Shown: piece by piece, positions 23,207-30,451 of the stretch
How the letters are laid out: each line of letters starts with the position of its first letter
How positions within the stretch are numbered: position 1 is the stretch's first letter
Origin: a virus
Virus record (IMG/VR): IMGVR_UViG_3300030328_002343
Span: 1 to 36,266 of that record
Reading direction: 5' to 3' (one strand)
Length of the DNA stretch: 36,266 nt
Translations under genes and position numbers: made by a program
Notes under the pieces: generated by a model
Database searches by the model: none
The model's input: only the letters and a program-made list of their open reading frames with translations
What the model was told of the DNA's origin: nothing

Positions 23207-23677
23207 TTACCAGGTCTTTTTGCTAAACTCTTCCACCTCTTCTGGCGTAACCCAGCCAGCTGGAGTGTCTATTGCCTCCGTGTTTTGAAAGTCCTTAACA
23301 ATGCTAAGGCTGGTGTTTTTACCTCCACCTATTACGTAGCTTTTATTTTCGTCAATCTTTACAAGCTCCGTTGGCGTTTGTATGTATGCCTCGCCCTTAA
23401 TCTGTCTGACTTTACAGGTTAAGTTGAGCGTTTGGAATAAGCCGTTTAAACGCTCTCTCGTTGTCGTTGTGTTCCATCCAGCTAAGGTGAACCATAGCCC
23501 TCTTCCAATAAAGTTGAAATTTGCTATCTCGTTGCCGTGTAAAAATAGCGTGCTTTCATTTATTGGGCTGGTCTTGTCATTATATGCCAAGTGTCCAACT
23601 GTTACTGATGTATTTCCTAGCGTCATAGGTTTTTTATTTAAAAAAGCCTCTGCTGTAGTCTGTGTTATTTTTCTCAT
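23207..23677 (-). CDS. Hypothetical phage protein, 156 aa
   Basis: Beta-rich sequence: SVTVGHLAYNDKTSP, ESTLFLHGNEIANFNFIG, GLWFTLAGWNTTTTRERLNG, then a helix ending VTPEEVEEFSKKTW. It resembles small phage proteins of unknown function that replace host metabolic control. Starts after AGGAGG, overlapping nothing, 3 nt after the upstream stop. GTTTAAAC at 23444 is read as ERLNG. Base composition of this and the next genes looks less AT-rich than the rest. Confidence 0.7.
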   Translation of the reverse strand: MRKITQTTAEAFLNKKPMTLGNTSVTVGHLAYNDKTSPINESTLFLHGNEIANFNFIGRGLWFTLAGWNTTTTRERLNGLFQTLNLTCKVRQIKGEAYIQTPTELVKIDENKSYVIGGGKNTSLSIVKDFQNTEAIDTPAGWVTPEEVEEFSKKTW

Positions 23678-23679
23678 TG

Positions 23680-24000
23680 TTATGCCTCCTGTGTTACTTG
23701 GTTAACTATTAATATTGAGCTAGGCAAATTTGCCTCTTCGTGTTCATAATACACAAAGAAAACAAACTTTACATTAGCCCTAGGTGTTTCTTGCCCATCT
23801 TCGTTGAGAGTGTAAAATTCGCCGTTCTCATCCATTTTTACTATTCTATCTTCAAATAAAATATCGCAATTTTCAGATAGTTGATAGTGTTTTTTTACTT
23901 GCCAAATACGATGGTTAAAAATCCTCGTATGTGAGGCGTTAAATTTCAAAGGTCTTTTAAGACATCCGAAAGTATATTCAGTTTCTCTATAATATCCCAT
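23680..24000 (-). CDS. Hypothetical protein, 106 aa
   Basis: Compact beta-rich protein (ENCDILFEDRIVKMDENGEF, VKFVFFVYYEHEEANLPSSI) with a basic N-terminus. Starts after AGGAGGCGAA with a TAATG overlap with the upstream gene. No family recognised. Same transcription unit as the SprT-like gene's downstream group. Confidence 0.68.
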   Translation of the reverse strand: MGYYRETEYTFGCLKRPLKFNASHTRIFNHRIWQVKKHYQLSENCDILFEDRIVKMDENGEFYTLNEDGQETPRANVKFVFFVYYEHEEANLPSSILIVNQVTQEA

Positions 24001-24146
24001 TATTTCGCCTCCTGTCTTCTAGCTTTCGCTACGTTTAAACGCTGTCTTATCTTCTTAGCGTCTCTGTTTTCTCTGGCTTGTCTGCCTTGCTCTGCGTCAA
24101 GTTCTAAGCCCTTAATTTGCTCCAAATTTAAGCCTGTGTATTTCAT
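24000..24146 (-). CDS. Small basic helical protein, 48 aa
   Basis: Starts at ATG 24146 after AAGGAG. A highly charged helix, QGRQARENRDAKKIRQRLN, ending KARRQEAK. Strong positive charge suggests nucleic-acid binding. The GTTTAAAC at 24033 encodes RLN. The leader before it contains the extended palindrome GGAGAGCGTTTAAACG then CCCTCC at 24190-24207. Confidence 0.58.
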   Translation of the reverse strand: MKYTGLNLEQIKGLELDAEQGRQARENRDAKKIRQRLNVAKARRQEAK

Positions 24147-24234
24147 GTTATTACTCTCCTTGTATTGTTAATAAAACCTAAGACTAGGAGAGCGTTTAAA
24201 CGCCCTCCCAGTTTCGCTGTTCTCAGCTCATCAG

Positions 24235-25065
24235 TTAGGATTTGGTTATAGCTCCAAATATCTCATCAGCTAGTTGCTCACCAGCTGACTGCTTAACATC
24301 CTCAGGCTTGATAGACCCATACTCTGTAACTTCTGTGTCTATTAAATCCCAAAGCTCCCAAGTTGGTCTGCCTTTAGCTATTGCCTCATTAAGAGCGAAA
24401 AACTTACTAATTGTAAGCTTATAAGCTCCGTATTTAGCTGGCAATTTCACGTGATATTCACCAACTCCACAACATAGGCACGTGTGAGAACTCATCTCTT
24501 GTATACGTGTCTTATTGATGTTAAAACCGTGGTCACAAGCTACTTCATCCGTTCCGTCACACTCTAGTTTTAGGTTACGGTTAACGTCTTTCTGTAGACC
24601 CTCTAAGCTAACGGCTTTGGTTGGAAATTTGCCAATTTTCTTGACAATACCATTAAGCGTTTTCTTTAGCTTTTTAGTGGCTACTGTTGCCGTCATTTTA
24701 CCCTCTAAACCAACAGCCAGAGCCATTTTCTTAAATTCGCCCTTATGTCCGTGCTTGTTGTTGTCAATGGCGTGTATTAATTCATGAACCAAAACATCCA
24801 AAACCCTAGCTGAATTTTTAGCCTGTGTCGTGGATATGTTTAGCGTTATCATGTTAACACCGTGGGCTACGTCTTTTCTGTAACAGCATCCTAGCGTGTG
24901 ATTTCTGTCACCTTTGCCTGTCATGCTCCCAACGTTTAAACGTAGTTTGTTTGGAACTCTCAATTTAGCTGGCGTAAATACCTGCTTTTGTAGCTCCTGT
25001 GTTGCTTTCTCTAACCAGGTAGAAATTTCTATCTCTATGTTGGTTATTTTTATTGCTTTTTTCAT
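24235..25065 (-). CDS. SprT-like zinc metalloprotease
   Basis: Start at ATG 25065 (AAGGAG), 276 residues. HELIH at 94-98 with His105/His107 in HGHKGEFKKMALAVGL is the SprT/Spartan active site; the C-terminal half has HTCLCCG, part of a zinc ribbon. Cellular relatives cut proteins cross-linked to DNA; phage versions are known but their targets are not settled. Here it is expressed from its own promoter (25100-25128) in the early block. GTTTAAAC at 24934 encodes LRLNV. Confidence 0.82.
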   Translation of the reverse strand: MKKAIKITNIEIEISTWLEKATQELQKQVFTPAKLRVPNKLRLNVGSMTGKGDRNHTLGCCYRKDVAHGVNMITLNISTTQAKNSARVLDVLVHELIHAIDNNKHGHKGEFKKMALAVGLEGKMTATVATKKLKKTLNGIVKKIGKFPTKAVSLEGLQKDVNRNLKLECDGTDEVACDHGFNINKTRIQEMSSHTCLCCGVGEYHVKLPAKYGAYKLTISKFFALNEAIAKGRPTWELWDLIDTEVTEYGSIKPEDVKQSAGEQLADEIFGAITKS

Positions 25066-25099
25066 TGTTCGTTCTCCTTGTTTTGTTTGAACTGTATTG

Positions 25100-25128
25100 A
25101 ATATAATCAATGTTTTGCATTCTGTCAA
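25100..25128 (-). promoter_or_regulatory. Early promoter of the SprT-like gene
   Basis: -35 TTGACA (25123-25128), 17-bp spacer, -10 TATATT (25100-25105), minus strand. GTTTAAAC at 25135-25142 is 6 bp upstream of the -35 and is flanked by G and C runs that extend the palindrome with one mismatch. Confidence 0.8.
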
Positions 25129-25168
25129 GGGGGCGTTTAAACCCCCTCAACATTTGTGCTGGTTTATC

Positions 25169-25585
25169 TTAATATAGCTCCCAGTCTAATGGTCCATATT
25201 CTATGCCATTTTCAATGGTTGAATAGTTAATATTTATTGAGCTTAGTTTATCGCCGTCAAACTCTATATTAACAAAGCGTATATCATAAAGCCAGTGGTC
25301 ACCATCATAATCTGGCGAAGATATAAACCACTCTAGCATTGGCTCTTCACCGTCTGAGTTTATATCTTTCTGGATTACTTTCACGCCGTCTTCAAATTCG
25401 CCAACTCTTGATAGAATTTTTAAGAACGTATCTATCTCTTTTTGGCTATATTCCCCAGTGCAAAACCTATTTTCGCCTGGGTTATCTGAAAAATAATGAC
25501 CCTGGATATTCTTAAATCCTAGCGTCAATAGTGCCTGCTTTATTTCGCCTGCTTTTTCGTATCTCTTTATTTGTGTGTTGTTCAT
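25169..25585 (-). CDS. Hypothetical acidic protein, 138 aa
   Basis: Start set at ATG 25585 (AAGGAG 9 nt before). Alpha/beta protein with HYFSDNPGENRFCTGEYSQKE, then EWFISSPDYDGDHWLYDIRF and an acidic Tyr/Asn-rich end. First gene of the leftward early block. No family recognised; an anti-host role is possible for a first early gene, unproven. Confidence 0.68.
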   Translation of the reverse strand: MNNTQIKRYEKAGEIKQALLTLGFKNIQGHYFSDNPGENRFCTGEYSQKEIDTFLKILSRVGEFEDGVKVIQKDINSDGEEPMLEWFISSPDYDGDHWLYDIRFVNIEFDGDKLSSININYSTIENGIEYGPLDWELY

Positions 25586-26249
25586 CTTATTATTTCTCCT
25601 TGTTTTGTGTTGTGTCATCTCTGACGTTTTTTATTTTTAATATACCAGGAATAGAGATAAAAATAAAGACTTTTAAAAAATAACCCTTTGACCCTCTACT
25701 ATATATAAGGCGTTTAAACGTTCTGTATGGGTTCTGGGATGGTTCTGGAAATAGCTACTATATACAGTTTCCAGCGTATGAATTGATATGTTTATTTATA
25801 AATAGCTTGACAAATGAATAATAGCAGTAGTAGAGGAGGATTTGATGATGCGTATGAATAATAAATGAGGGGATAGCATAGAAATAAATAATAATGCTTG
25901 ACATTGTCAGATAGCTGTAACTCTAGCAATATCAAGGGTTAATTTGGAATTTCAACGACTTTCTAGGAATCGTAACTAGAAAAAGACTGGGGGGCGTATT
26001 GAAAAAAAAGAACTCCACACAAAGTTGTGCTATTTTTTTAGTTTGTGTTGTTTCTGGAAGTGCTGATATTGTTAAAGATAGGGAAACTGATAACATACTA
26101 ACTATACTAGCTAGTAGGATTGCATAGTTATTCTAACTAGAAGTTAAGGAAAAAACAGTATGATGTCAAGTATAAAAAGGTTTAGGCTCTAGAAAATATT
26201 TTATTTTTTTTTTCTTGACTTTTTCAAATCTATAGCATTAAGCTCTATT
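25586..26249. other. Divergent non-coding region between early and late blocks, about 660 bp
   Basis: Contains one GTTTAAAC site (25712). Plus-strand TTGACA boxes at 25807 and 25898 lack good -10 partners. A strong GAGGAGG at 25833-25839 precedes a 7-codon frame. The palindrome TGACA-T-TGTCA begins at 25899. Two hairpins follow: TTTCTAG/CTAGAAA (25960-25982) and a CACAA/TTGTG hairpin near 26020-26035 followed by a T run (weak terminator). No real gene found. Expected to hold the early and late control signals. Confidence 0.5.
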
Positions 26250-26399
26250 ATGTTCAAAGGACCTAACGGAGCAGGAAAGGGAGATAAGCCAAGACCTACA
26301 TCCATATCTAGAAAAGAATACGAAGAACGTTGGGATAAGATATTCAAAAACAAAAAGGAATCGCATGGCAAAACAAAAAAAGACAAAACCGACAAATAA
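26250..26399 (+). CDS. Small GKGD-type phage protein, 49 aa
   Basis: MFKGPNGAGKGDKPRPTSIS, then RKEYEERWDKIFKNKK: a widespread phage mini-protein pattern (GxGKGDxxRP...EYxxRWDxIF) of unknown function. Weak ribosome site. Its end overlaps the next gene by 35 nt. First gene of the rightward block. Confidence 0.7.
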   Translation: MFKGPNGAGKGDKPRPTSISRKEYEERWDKIFKNKKESHGKTKKDKTDK

Positions 26400-26586
26400 A
26401 GAGCTAGTGTATAACATTGCCCTCTTAAGGAGAGAAATGTTCCAACTAATAGAAAGAGTAATGTTTAATGAATCATTCATTAATAAATATATAGAAATGA
26501 AGAAAGATACCAAAAAATTTAATAAATATTTACAAGATGAAATACAAAAGGGAGCAGATGAAAAAATTAAAGATACCAAAAAATAA
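26365..26586 (+). CDS. Small helical protein, 73 aa
   Basis: Starts after AAAGGA with 5-nt spacing. Basic ends and a long central helix (LVYNIALLRREMFQLIERVM). Overlaps both neighbours. No family recognised. Confidence 0.65.
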   Translation: MAKQKKTKPTNKELVYNIALLRREMFQLIERVMFNESFINKYIEMKKDTKKFNKYLQDEIQKGADEKIKDTKK

Positions 26587-26905
26587 AGAACTTATGCTTT
26601 CTATTAACGGTCACGAATACAATATTCGCTTTGTATCTGGAAAAAAAGCCGACTATGGCTCAAATGAAGGAGAGATACTAGGAGCAATATCTATGAGTAA
26701 TTGTGAAATTATATTAGAGCATAATATGAAAGATAGCAAAATACTAGAAGTTTTGTGCCACGAAATAATGCACGCAATAACATTTGGTACAAGCTTAGAA
26801 ATGACAGAAACACAAGTACAGGTAGTATCTAATAACCTTTATCAATTAGGCTTTGGTGACTATCTATGGAAAAAAGCAGGAGGAAAATATGATTCCAAAC
26901 TATGA
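26558..26905 (+). CDS. HExxH zinc metalloprotease-like protein, 115 aa
   Basis: Start chosen at ATG 26558 (GGGAG just upstream). The segment SKILEVLCHEIMHAITFG holds HEIMH, a zinc-protease motif following a hydrophobic helix; the N-terminal half is beta-rich (YNIRFVSGKKADYGSNEGEI). The size matches small phage Zn-peptidase-like (ImmA/SprT-fold) proteins. Substrate unknown. It is the second HExxH protein in the window. Confidence 0.72.
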   Translation: MKKLKIPKNKELMLSINGHEYNIRFVSGKKADYGSNEGEILGAISMSNCEIILEHNMKDSKILEVLCHEIMHAITFGTSLEMTETQVQVVSNNLYQLGFGDYLWKKAGGKYDSKL

Positions 26906-27239
26906 TGCAATAATTAAAAAAGCTAAATCGCTATGCGACAATAAGAATACAGATTATGCACAGACACAAGAACCTTTTTCTAACTTTCAAATGGTAGAAG
27001 CTCTTAAGATATGTGATACATCAACTGGCATTCTTGTTCGTATCTCTGATAAAATAGCTAGAATATCTAATCTCTTGAAGAGAAATGGAAATAGAGCCAT
27101 AGAAGAAGAAAAAGTAGAAGACACAATGCTAGATTTAATAAATTATAGCGTAATACTATTGAGTTACTATGCGTATGAACAAGAATATAAAATGTATACT
27201 GACTCAGAAAACGGAGATAAAAATGATAAATCCAGGTAA
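26889..27239 (+). CDS. DUF1599/MazG-like nucleotide-associated protein
   Basis: Start at ATG 26889 (AGGAGG, 6-nt spacing), 116 residues. ILVRISDKIARISNLLKR followed by EEEKVEDTMLDLINYSVIL is the R-x2-D-K-x-ARI...E-x2-DT-x2-DL-x-NY pattern of the DUF1599 / nucleotide-modification-associated family. Related proteins are tied to nucleotide hydrolysis or DNA-base modification pathways. No base-modification enzyme is seen nearby. Confidence 0.75.
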   Translation: MIPNYDAIIKKAKSLCDNKNTDYAQTQEPFSNFQMVEALKICDTSTGILVRISDKIARISNLLKRNGNRAIEEEKVEDTMLDLINYSVILLSYYAYEQEYKMYTDSENGDKNDKSR

Positions 27240-27966
27240 AATATTAGAGCACAACACAAAAAAAGCAAAAGTTAACTTACATTGTCTTACAGACATTCAT
27301 GTAGGTAGCAAGGTATTTGATAGAAAGTTGCTTTTAAAGGCAATAAAGACTATTCAAGAAGACCCAAACGCTCTTTGGTTCGGTAATGGTGACATGTTGG
27401 AGTTTATTCCACCAAATTACCATATACCAGAAGGAGACCAACTGTTTGATAATAATGAACAATACGCTCAATTTGTAAAAATGATAAGACCTATCATGAA
27501 TAAATGTATATTTTTACGTGGAGGTAACCATGACACTCTTCGTTCTGTTAGATTAGCAGGAATTGATATAATTCGTGTGCTATGTGACGACCTTGAAGTA
27601 CCATATTATCCATTTCCAGGGTATACTGTGATAAATTATAAACATAATCGCTTTACTTTTGCAAGTGGTCATGGAAAAAGTGGTGCAAAAAACGGAGATA
27701 TGGAGCTTATTAGGCTTAGAAACATATTTCCAGACGCAGATATGTATTATTTGGGGCATAATCACCAACTTTACGCAAAACCAGTAGATTCATTTGAAAT
27801 TATGCAAGACAGCGAAGAAGTTAAGCGACAATGGTTTGTTCGTGGAGGCTCATTTATAGGATATGCTGAATATGCACGATATGCTATGTTTGAACCACAA
27901 ACAAAAGGTTGGGTAGAGATAAGATTAAGCGACAAAGACCCAGAATACATTGTTCATCGTAAATGA
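27223..27966 (+). CDS. Calcineurin-like metallophosphoesterase
   Basis: Start at ATG 27223 (GGAG upstream), 247 residues. Complete motif set: DIHVG (24-28), GNGD (54-57), GNHD (101-104), SGHGKSG, and GHNHQ. Such enzymes use two metal ions; phage members act as nucleases or phosphatases in DNA metabolism. It overlaps the terminase small-subunit gene by 4 nt, which hints at a late or packaging-related role. Confidence 0.87.
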   Translation: MINPGKILEHNTKKAKVNLHCLTDIHVGSKVFDRKLLLKAIKTIQEDPNALWFGNGDMLEFIPPNYHIPEGDQLFDNNEQYAQFVKMIRPIMNKCIFLRGGNHDTLRSVRLAGIDIIRVLCDDLEVPYYPFPGYTVINYKHNRFTFASGHGKSGAKNGDMELIRLRNIFPDADMYYLGHNHQLYAKPVDSFEIMQDSEEVKRQWFVRGGSFIGYAEYARYAMFEPQTKGWVEIRLSDKDPEYIVHRK

Positions 27967-28745
27967 AGAAAAGAACTATAAAAGGTAAGGAGCACATTGT
28001 ATACGACAATATCAACGAGCTCAGGCAGGCTATGCCATTACAAGACGTACAAGATGATTGGAGAAATGCTCCATTAAGTTCATGGACCTTAACAGACGAT
28101 GGGCAGGTTTGTGAGGTGTTAGAACGTGGAACTATCAACAACCAACGATATGTACGCACAGCGATTGGTATGTTTAATTGTGCTCCTTCTGTTAATATGG
28201 AAGGAGAACTAAGAGAGAGTATATATGCGTTTAGTGGAAAGAATAGTAATAAAGTATTTAAAGAAAGAGTAAAACCTTCTAAGCAAGAATTTTTGTTTGC
28301 AAGATATATAGCAAAGGGCGAAGGAATAACGGAAGCGTTTAAACGTGCTTATCCCAGGTCTAAGTCTGAAAACTATATCAAAGAACAAAGCAGTATGTTA
28401 TTAAAAACGGAAAGGATAAAAACCTTGATTGATAAAGAAATAGAAAAAATATTAGATGAAACAGAGATTACTCCTAAGTATCTATTGTTAAAGACAAAAG
28501 AAATCGTTGATAACCTAGAAGCAAGAGATAGTGATAAAATATCTTCTCTTAAGATGTTAATGGAAATATCTGGATTACTAGGAAAGAAAGAACAAAAAAC
28601 AGAATCAATACAGTTGTTTAAAGGATTTAGTCCTAAGCAACTAGAAATATTAGAGGGGAATAATGTCAAAGAAATCGCAAGCCAAAAAAGAGAAGTATCT
28701 AAATTGCCAGATGTGCGAGAGGAAAGTGAAGATTCAGAGGTCTAA
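27963..28745 (+). CDS. Terminase small subunit
   Basis: 260 residues. Residues ~105-160 (KQEFLFARYIAKGEGITEAF, then KRAYPRSKSENYIKEQ) are the helix-turn-helix core of TerS proteins that recognises the packaging site; a helical oligomerisation region follows. The first ~100 residues are an extra N-terminal domain. The GTTTAAAC at 28337 is part of the conserved EAFKRAYP motif and may be coincidental. Followed by TerL. Confidence 0.8.
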   Translation: MKKRTIKGKEHIVYDNINELRQAMPLQDVQDDWRNAPLSSWTLTDDGQVCEVLERGTINNQRYVRTAIGMFNCAPSVNMEGELRESIYAFSGKNSNKVFKERVKPSKQEFLFARYIAKGEGITEAFKRAYPRSKSENYIKEQSSMLLKTERIKTLIDKEIEKILDETEITPKYLLLKTKEIVDNLEARDSDKISSLKMLMEISGLLGKKEQKTESIQLFKGFSPKQLEILEGNNVKEIASQKREVSKLPDVREESEDSEV

Positions 28746-28899
28746 GATAACATATAATGACTTTTTGTTGAATACTATCATGGGAGTACCAATGGAAAAG
28801 TACATTACTGTTGATTGCCCATGTCTTTGTATGTATGATGATGATATGGACTTAATTGGATTTAGCAAAGAATTTATTGAGAACAATGGAAAAGCTTAA
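28663..28899 (+). CDS. Small zinc-ribbon protein, 78 aa
   Basis: Overlaps the end of TerS by 83 nt in another frame and the start of TerL by 14 nt, with GAGGGG before its ATG. CQMCERKV near residue 15 and VDCPCLC near 51 give a CxxC...CxC zinc site. No family recognised. Its position between the two terminase genes suggests a packaging accessory role. Confidence 0.6.
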   Translation: MSKKSQAKKEKYLNCQMCERKVKIQRSKITYNDFLLNTIMGVPMEKYITVDCPCLCMYDDDMDLIGFSKEFIENNGKA

Positions 28900-30451
28900 T
28901 ATATCTGAAAAAGAGGTGCTACTTCATAAAGCATCTAAAGATTTAATACTGTTTGGTAAGTTATTTTTACCAAATGATTTTTTACATAAATCTGCTTCTC
29001 CTCCTTTTCACTACGAATTAGGTAAAAAATTAATTAGCACAAAACCTGGGGAACGTATTTGTAACGTTCTACCCAGAGGTTTTGGAAAATCTGTATTAAT
29101 GAAAGCAGCTATCATGCATAAGTTATGCTATGGCTCTAAAGAAGACTCTATGTTTATGGCATGGGTGGCTGAAGAACAAGGACAGTCTATTGACCATGTT
29201 AAGTATATTCGCTCACATTTAGAAGAAAACCATGCAATAAGATATTACTTCGGTAATCTATGTGGGGGTGATGAAGGCAAGAGATGGACCGAAAAAGACC
29301 TTATTACCACAAAAGGGCATCGTATCATAGCTAAAGGTACTTCGCAGCGTTTAAGAGGGCGTGCAGAGGTTGATACACGATACACTGGTATTATACTAGA
29401 TGACTTTGAATCAGAGCTTAATACTAAAACAGCTACAAGAAGAGATGAGATTAAGCAATGGATTGTATCAACAGTATACCCATCACTAGAAGAAAGTCCA
29501 GGAAGAGAAGGATGGATATGGTTATCAGGAACGATTGTACATTATGACGCATTCTTACAAAATATTGTAGATGGATGGAAGGAATCAGAAAAAAATAAAA
29601 AGAAATACCCATGGGATGTAACATTCATTAGAGCATTAGAAGATGGAAAAGCTACATGGGAAGAACAATTTCCAGTATCTAAATTAAATACAAAACGACA
29701 AGAGTACATAGAAGCTGGTAAAGTAGATAAGTTTGCTCAAGAATATCTAAACGATGCTAGGGATAGTGCTTCTGCTACATTCCAATTAGACAATATAAGG
29801 TATCATAATTATGAATTTTACTCAGATGGTAAGTTTTCTTATTTAAAGAATGACGAAGAAATGATTCCTATCTATACATACATGGGAGTTGACTTAGCAC
29901 ACACAGCTACAAAAACCTCTGACTATCAAGTAATTATGATAATGGGTATAGACTCAAAGAAAAATAGATATGTCATTGATTACTACCACGATAAAATACC
30001 AGCATTTGATATGCCAGAGCAAATTTTAAAGATGGCAAAGAAATATTCACCTATAAGAAGATGTTCTGTTGAAACGGTAGGTGCACAAGAGATGGTAAGA
30101 GATATGGTAGAAAGAATGGCACGAACAGAAAAAAGACTACTACCTGGAATTAATAAAGGAGTAAGACCTCCACATGGAATTAAAAAAGAAGATAGACTTG
30201 AGATGTCTATAGGTAGTATTGTTAATTCTAAGAAACTATATATAAGAAAAGAGCATACAGAATTGATAGAAGAGATATTTGAATTTCCAAAAGGAAGACA
30301 TGATGACTTGTTAGATGGACTGTATTATGCTGACTTTTTTGCTAAGCCACCACGTAGTCATGCAATGCAAAGCGATGAATATGAAAGACCAGACGATTTT
30401 TCTATAAAAACACGAACAAAAATTAATTGGATGACAGGATTAAAAATATGA
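28886..30451 (+). CDS. Terminase large subunit (packaging ATPase/nuclease)
   Basis: Start taken at ATG 28886; an upstream in-frame ATG at 28856 is possible. 521 residues. Walker A LPRGFGKS (62-69), Walker B GIILDDFE (168-175), motif III near SGT at 214-216. The RNase H-like nuclease has Asp336 in GVDLAHT, Glu396 in SVETVG, and Asp473-Asp474 in GRHDDLLD. It would translocate and cut DNA at the portal. Confidence 0.93.
   Translation: MEKLNISEKEVLLHKASKDLILFGKLFLPNDFLHKSASPPFHYELGKKLISTKPGERICNVLPRGFGKSVLMKAAIMHKLCYGSKEDSMFMAWVAEEQGQSIDHVKYIRSHLEENHAIRYYFGNLCGGDEGKRWTEKDLITTKGHRIIAKGTSQRLRGRAEVDTRYTGIILDDFESELNTKTATRRDEIKQWIVSTVYPSLEESPGREGWIWLSGTIVHYDAFLQNIVDGWKESEKNKKKYPWDVTFIRALEDGKATWEEQFPVSKLNTKRQEYIEAGKVDKFAQEYLNDARDSASATFQLDNIRYHNYEFYSDGKFSYLKNDEEMIPIYTYMGVDLAHTATKTSDYQVIMIMGIDSKKNRYVIDYYHDKIPAFDMPEQILKMAKKYSPIRRCSVETVGAQEMVRDMVERMARTEKRLLPGINKGVRPPHGIKKEDRLEMSIGSIVNSKKLYIRKEHTELIEEIFEFPKGRHDDLLDGLYYADFFAKPPRSHAMQSDEYERPDDFSIKTRTKINWMTGLKI

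Larger units (their letters stand above)
10385..25719. repeat. Dispersed palindrome family GTTTAAAC (26 copies in the early block)
   Basis: Starts of the 8-mer: 10385, 11954, 13013, 14035, 15532, 15976, 16711, 18327, 18903, 19036, 19608, 19901, 20089, 20718, 21216, 21462, 21705, 22454, 23048, 23134, 23444, 24033, 24194, 24934, 25135, 25712. Four more lie in plus-strand genes (2262, 6000, 9990, 28337). Most are CGTTTAAACG, and the plus-strand right flank is often GCTCT or close to it (GCTGT, GCCCT), so the sites have one main orientation relative to early transcription. 12 are read as Arg-Leu-Asn, 5 as Phe-Lys, 1 forms a stop codon, 8 are non-coding. Confidence 0.92.

Noticed and set aside
10385-25719. 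GTTTAAAC copies as a CRISPR array or tandem repeat
   Set aside because: Spacing is irregular (86 to over 1600 bp) and many copies lie inside genes.
10385-25719. GTTTAAAC as a plain restriction or modification target
   Set aside because: Phages usually avoid such palindromes; strong enrichment of one palindrome argues for a binding role. Use as a self-methylation mark cannot be excluded, but no methyltransferase gene was found in the window.
25844-25868. 7-codon frame after GAGGAGG in the divergent region
   Set aside because: Too short to call a gene; mentioned as a possible leader peptide in the region entry.
25807-25926. Plus-strand sigma70 promoters at the two TTGACA boxes
   Set aside because: No acceptable -10 hexamer at 15-19 bp from either box.
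28337-28344. GTTTAAAC in the terminase small subunit as a member of the family
   Set aside because: It encodes the FK of the conserved EAFKRAYP motif and lacks the GCTCT flank, so it may be coincidence. The copies at 2262, 6000 and 9990 are doubtful for the same flank reason.
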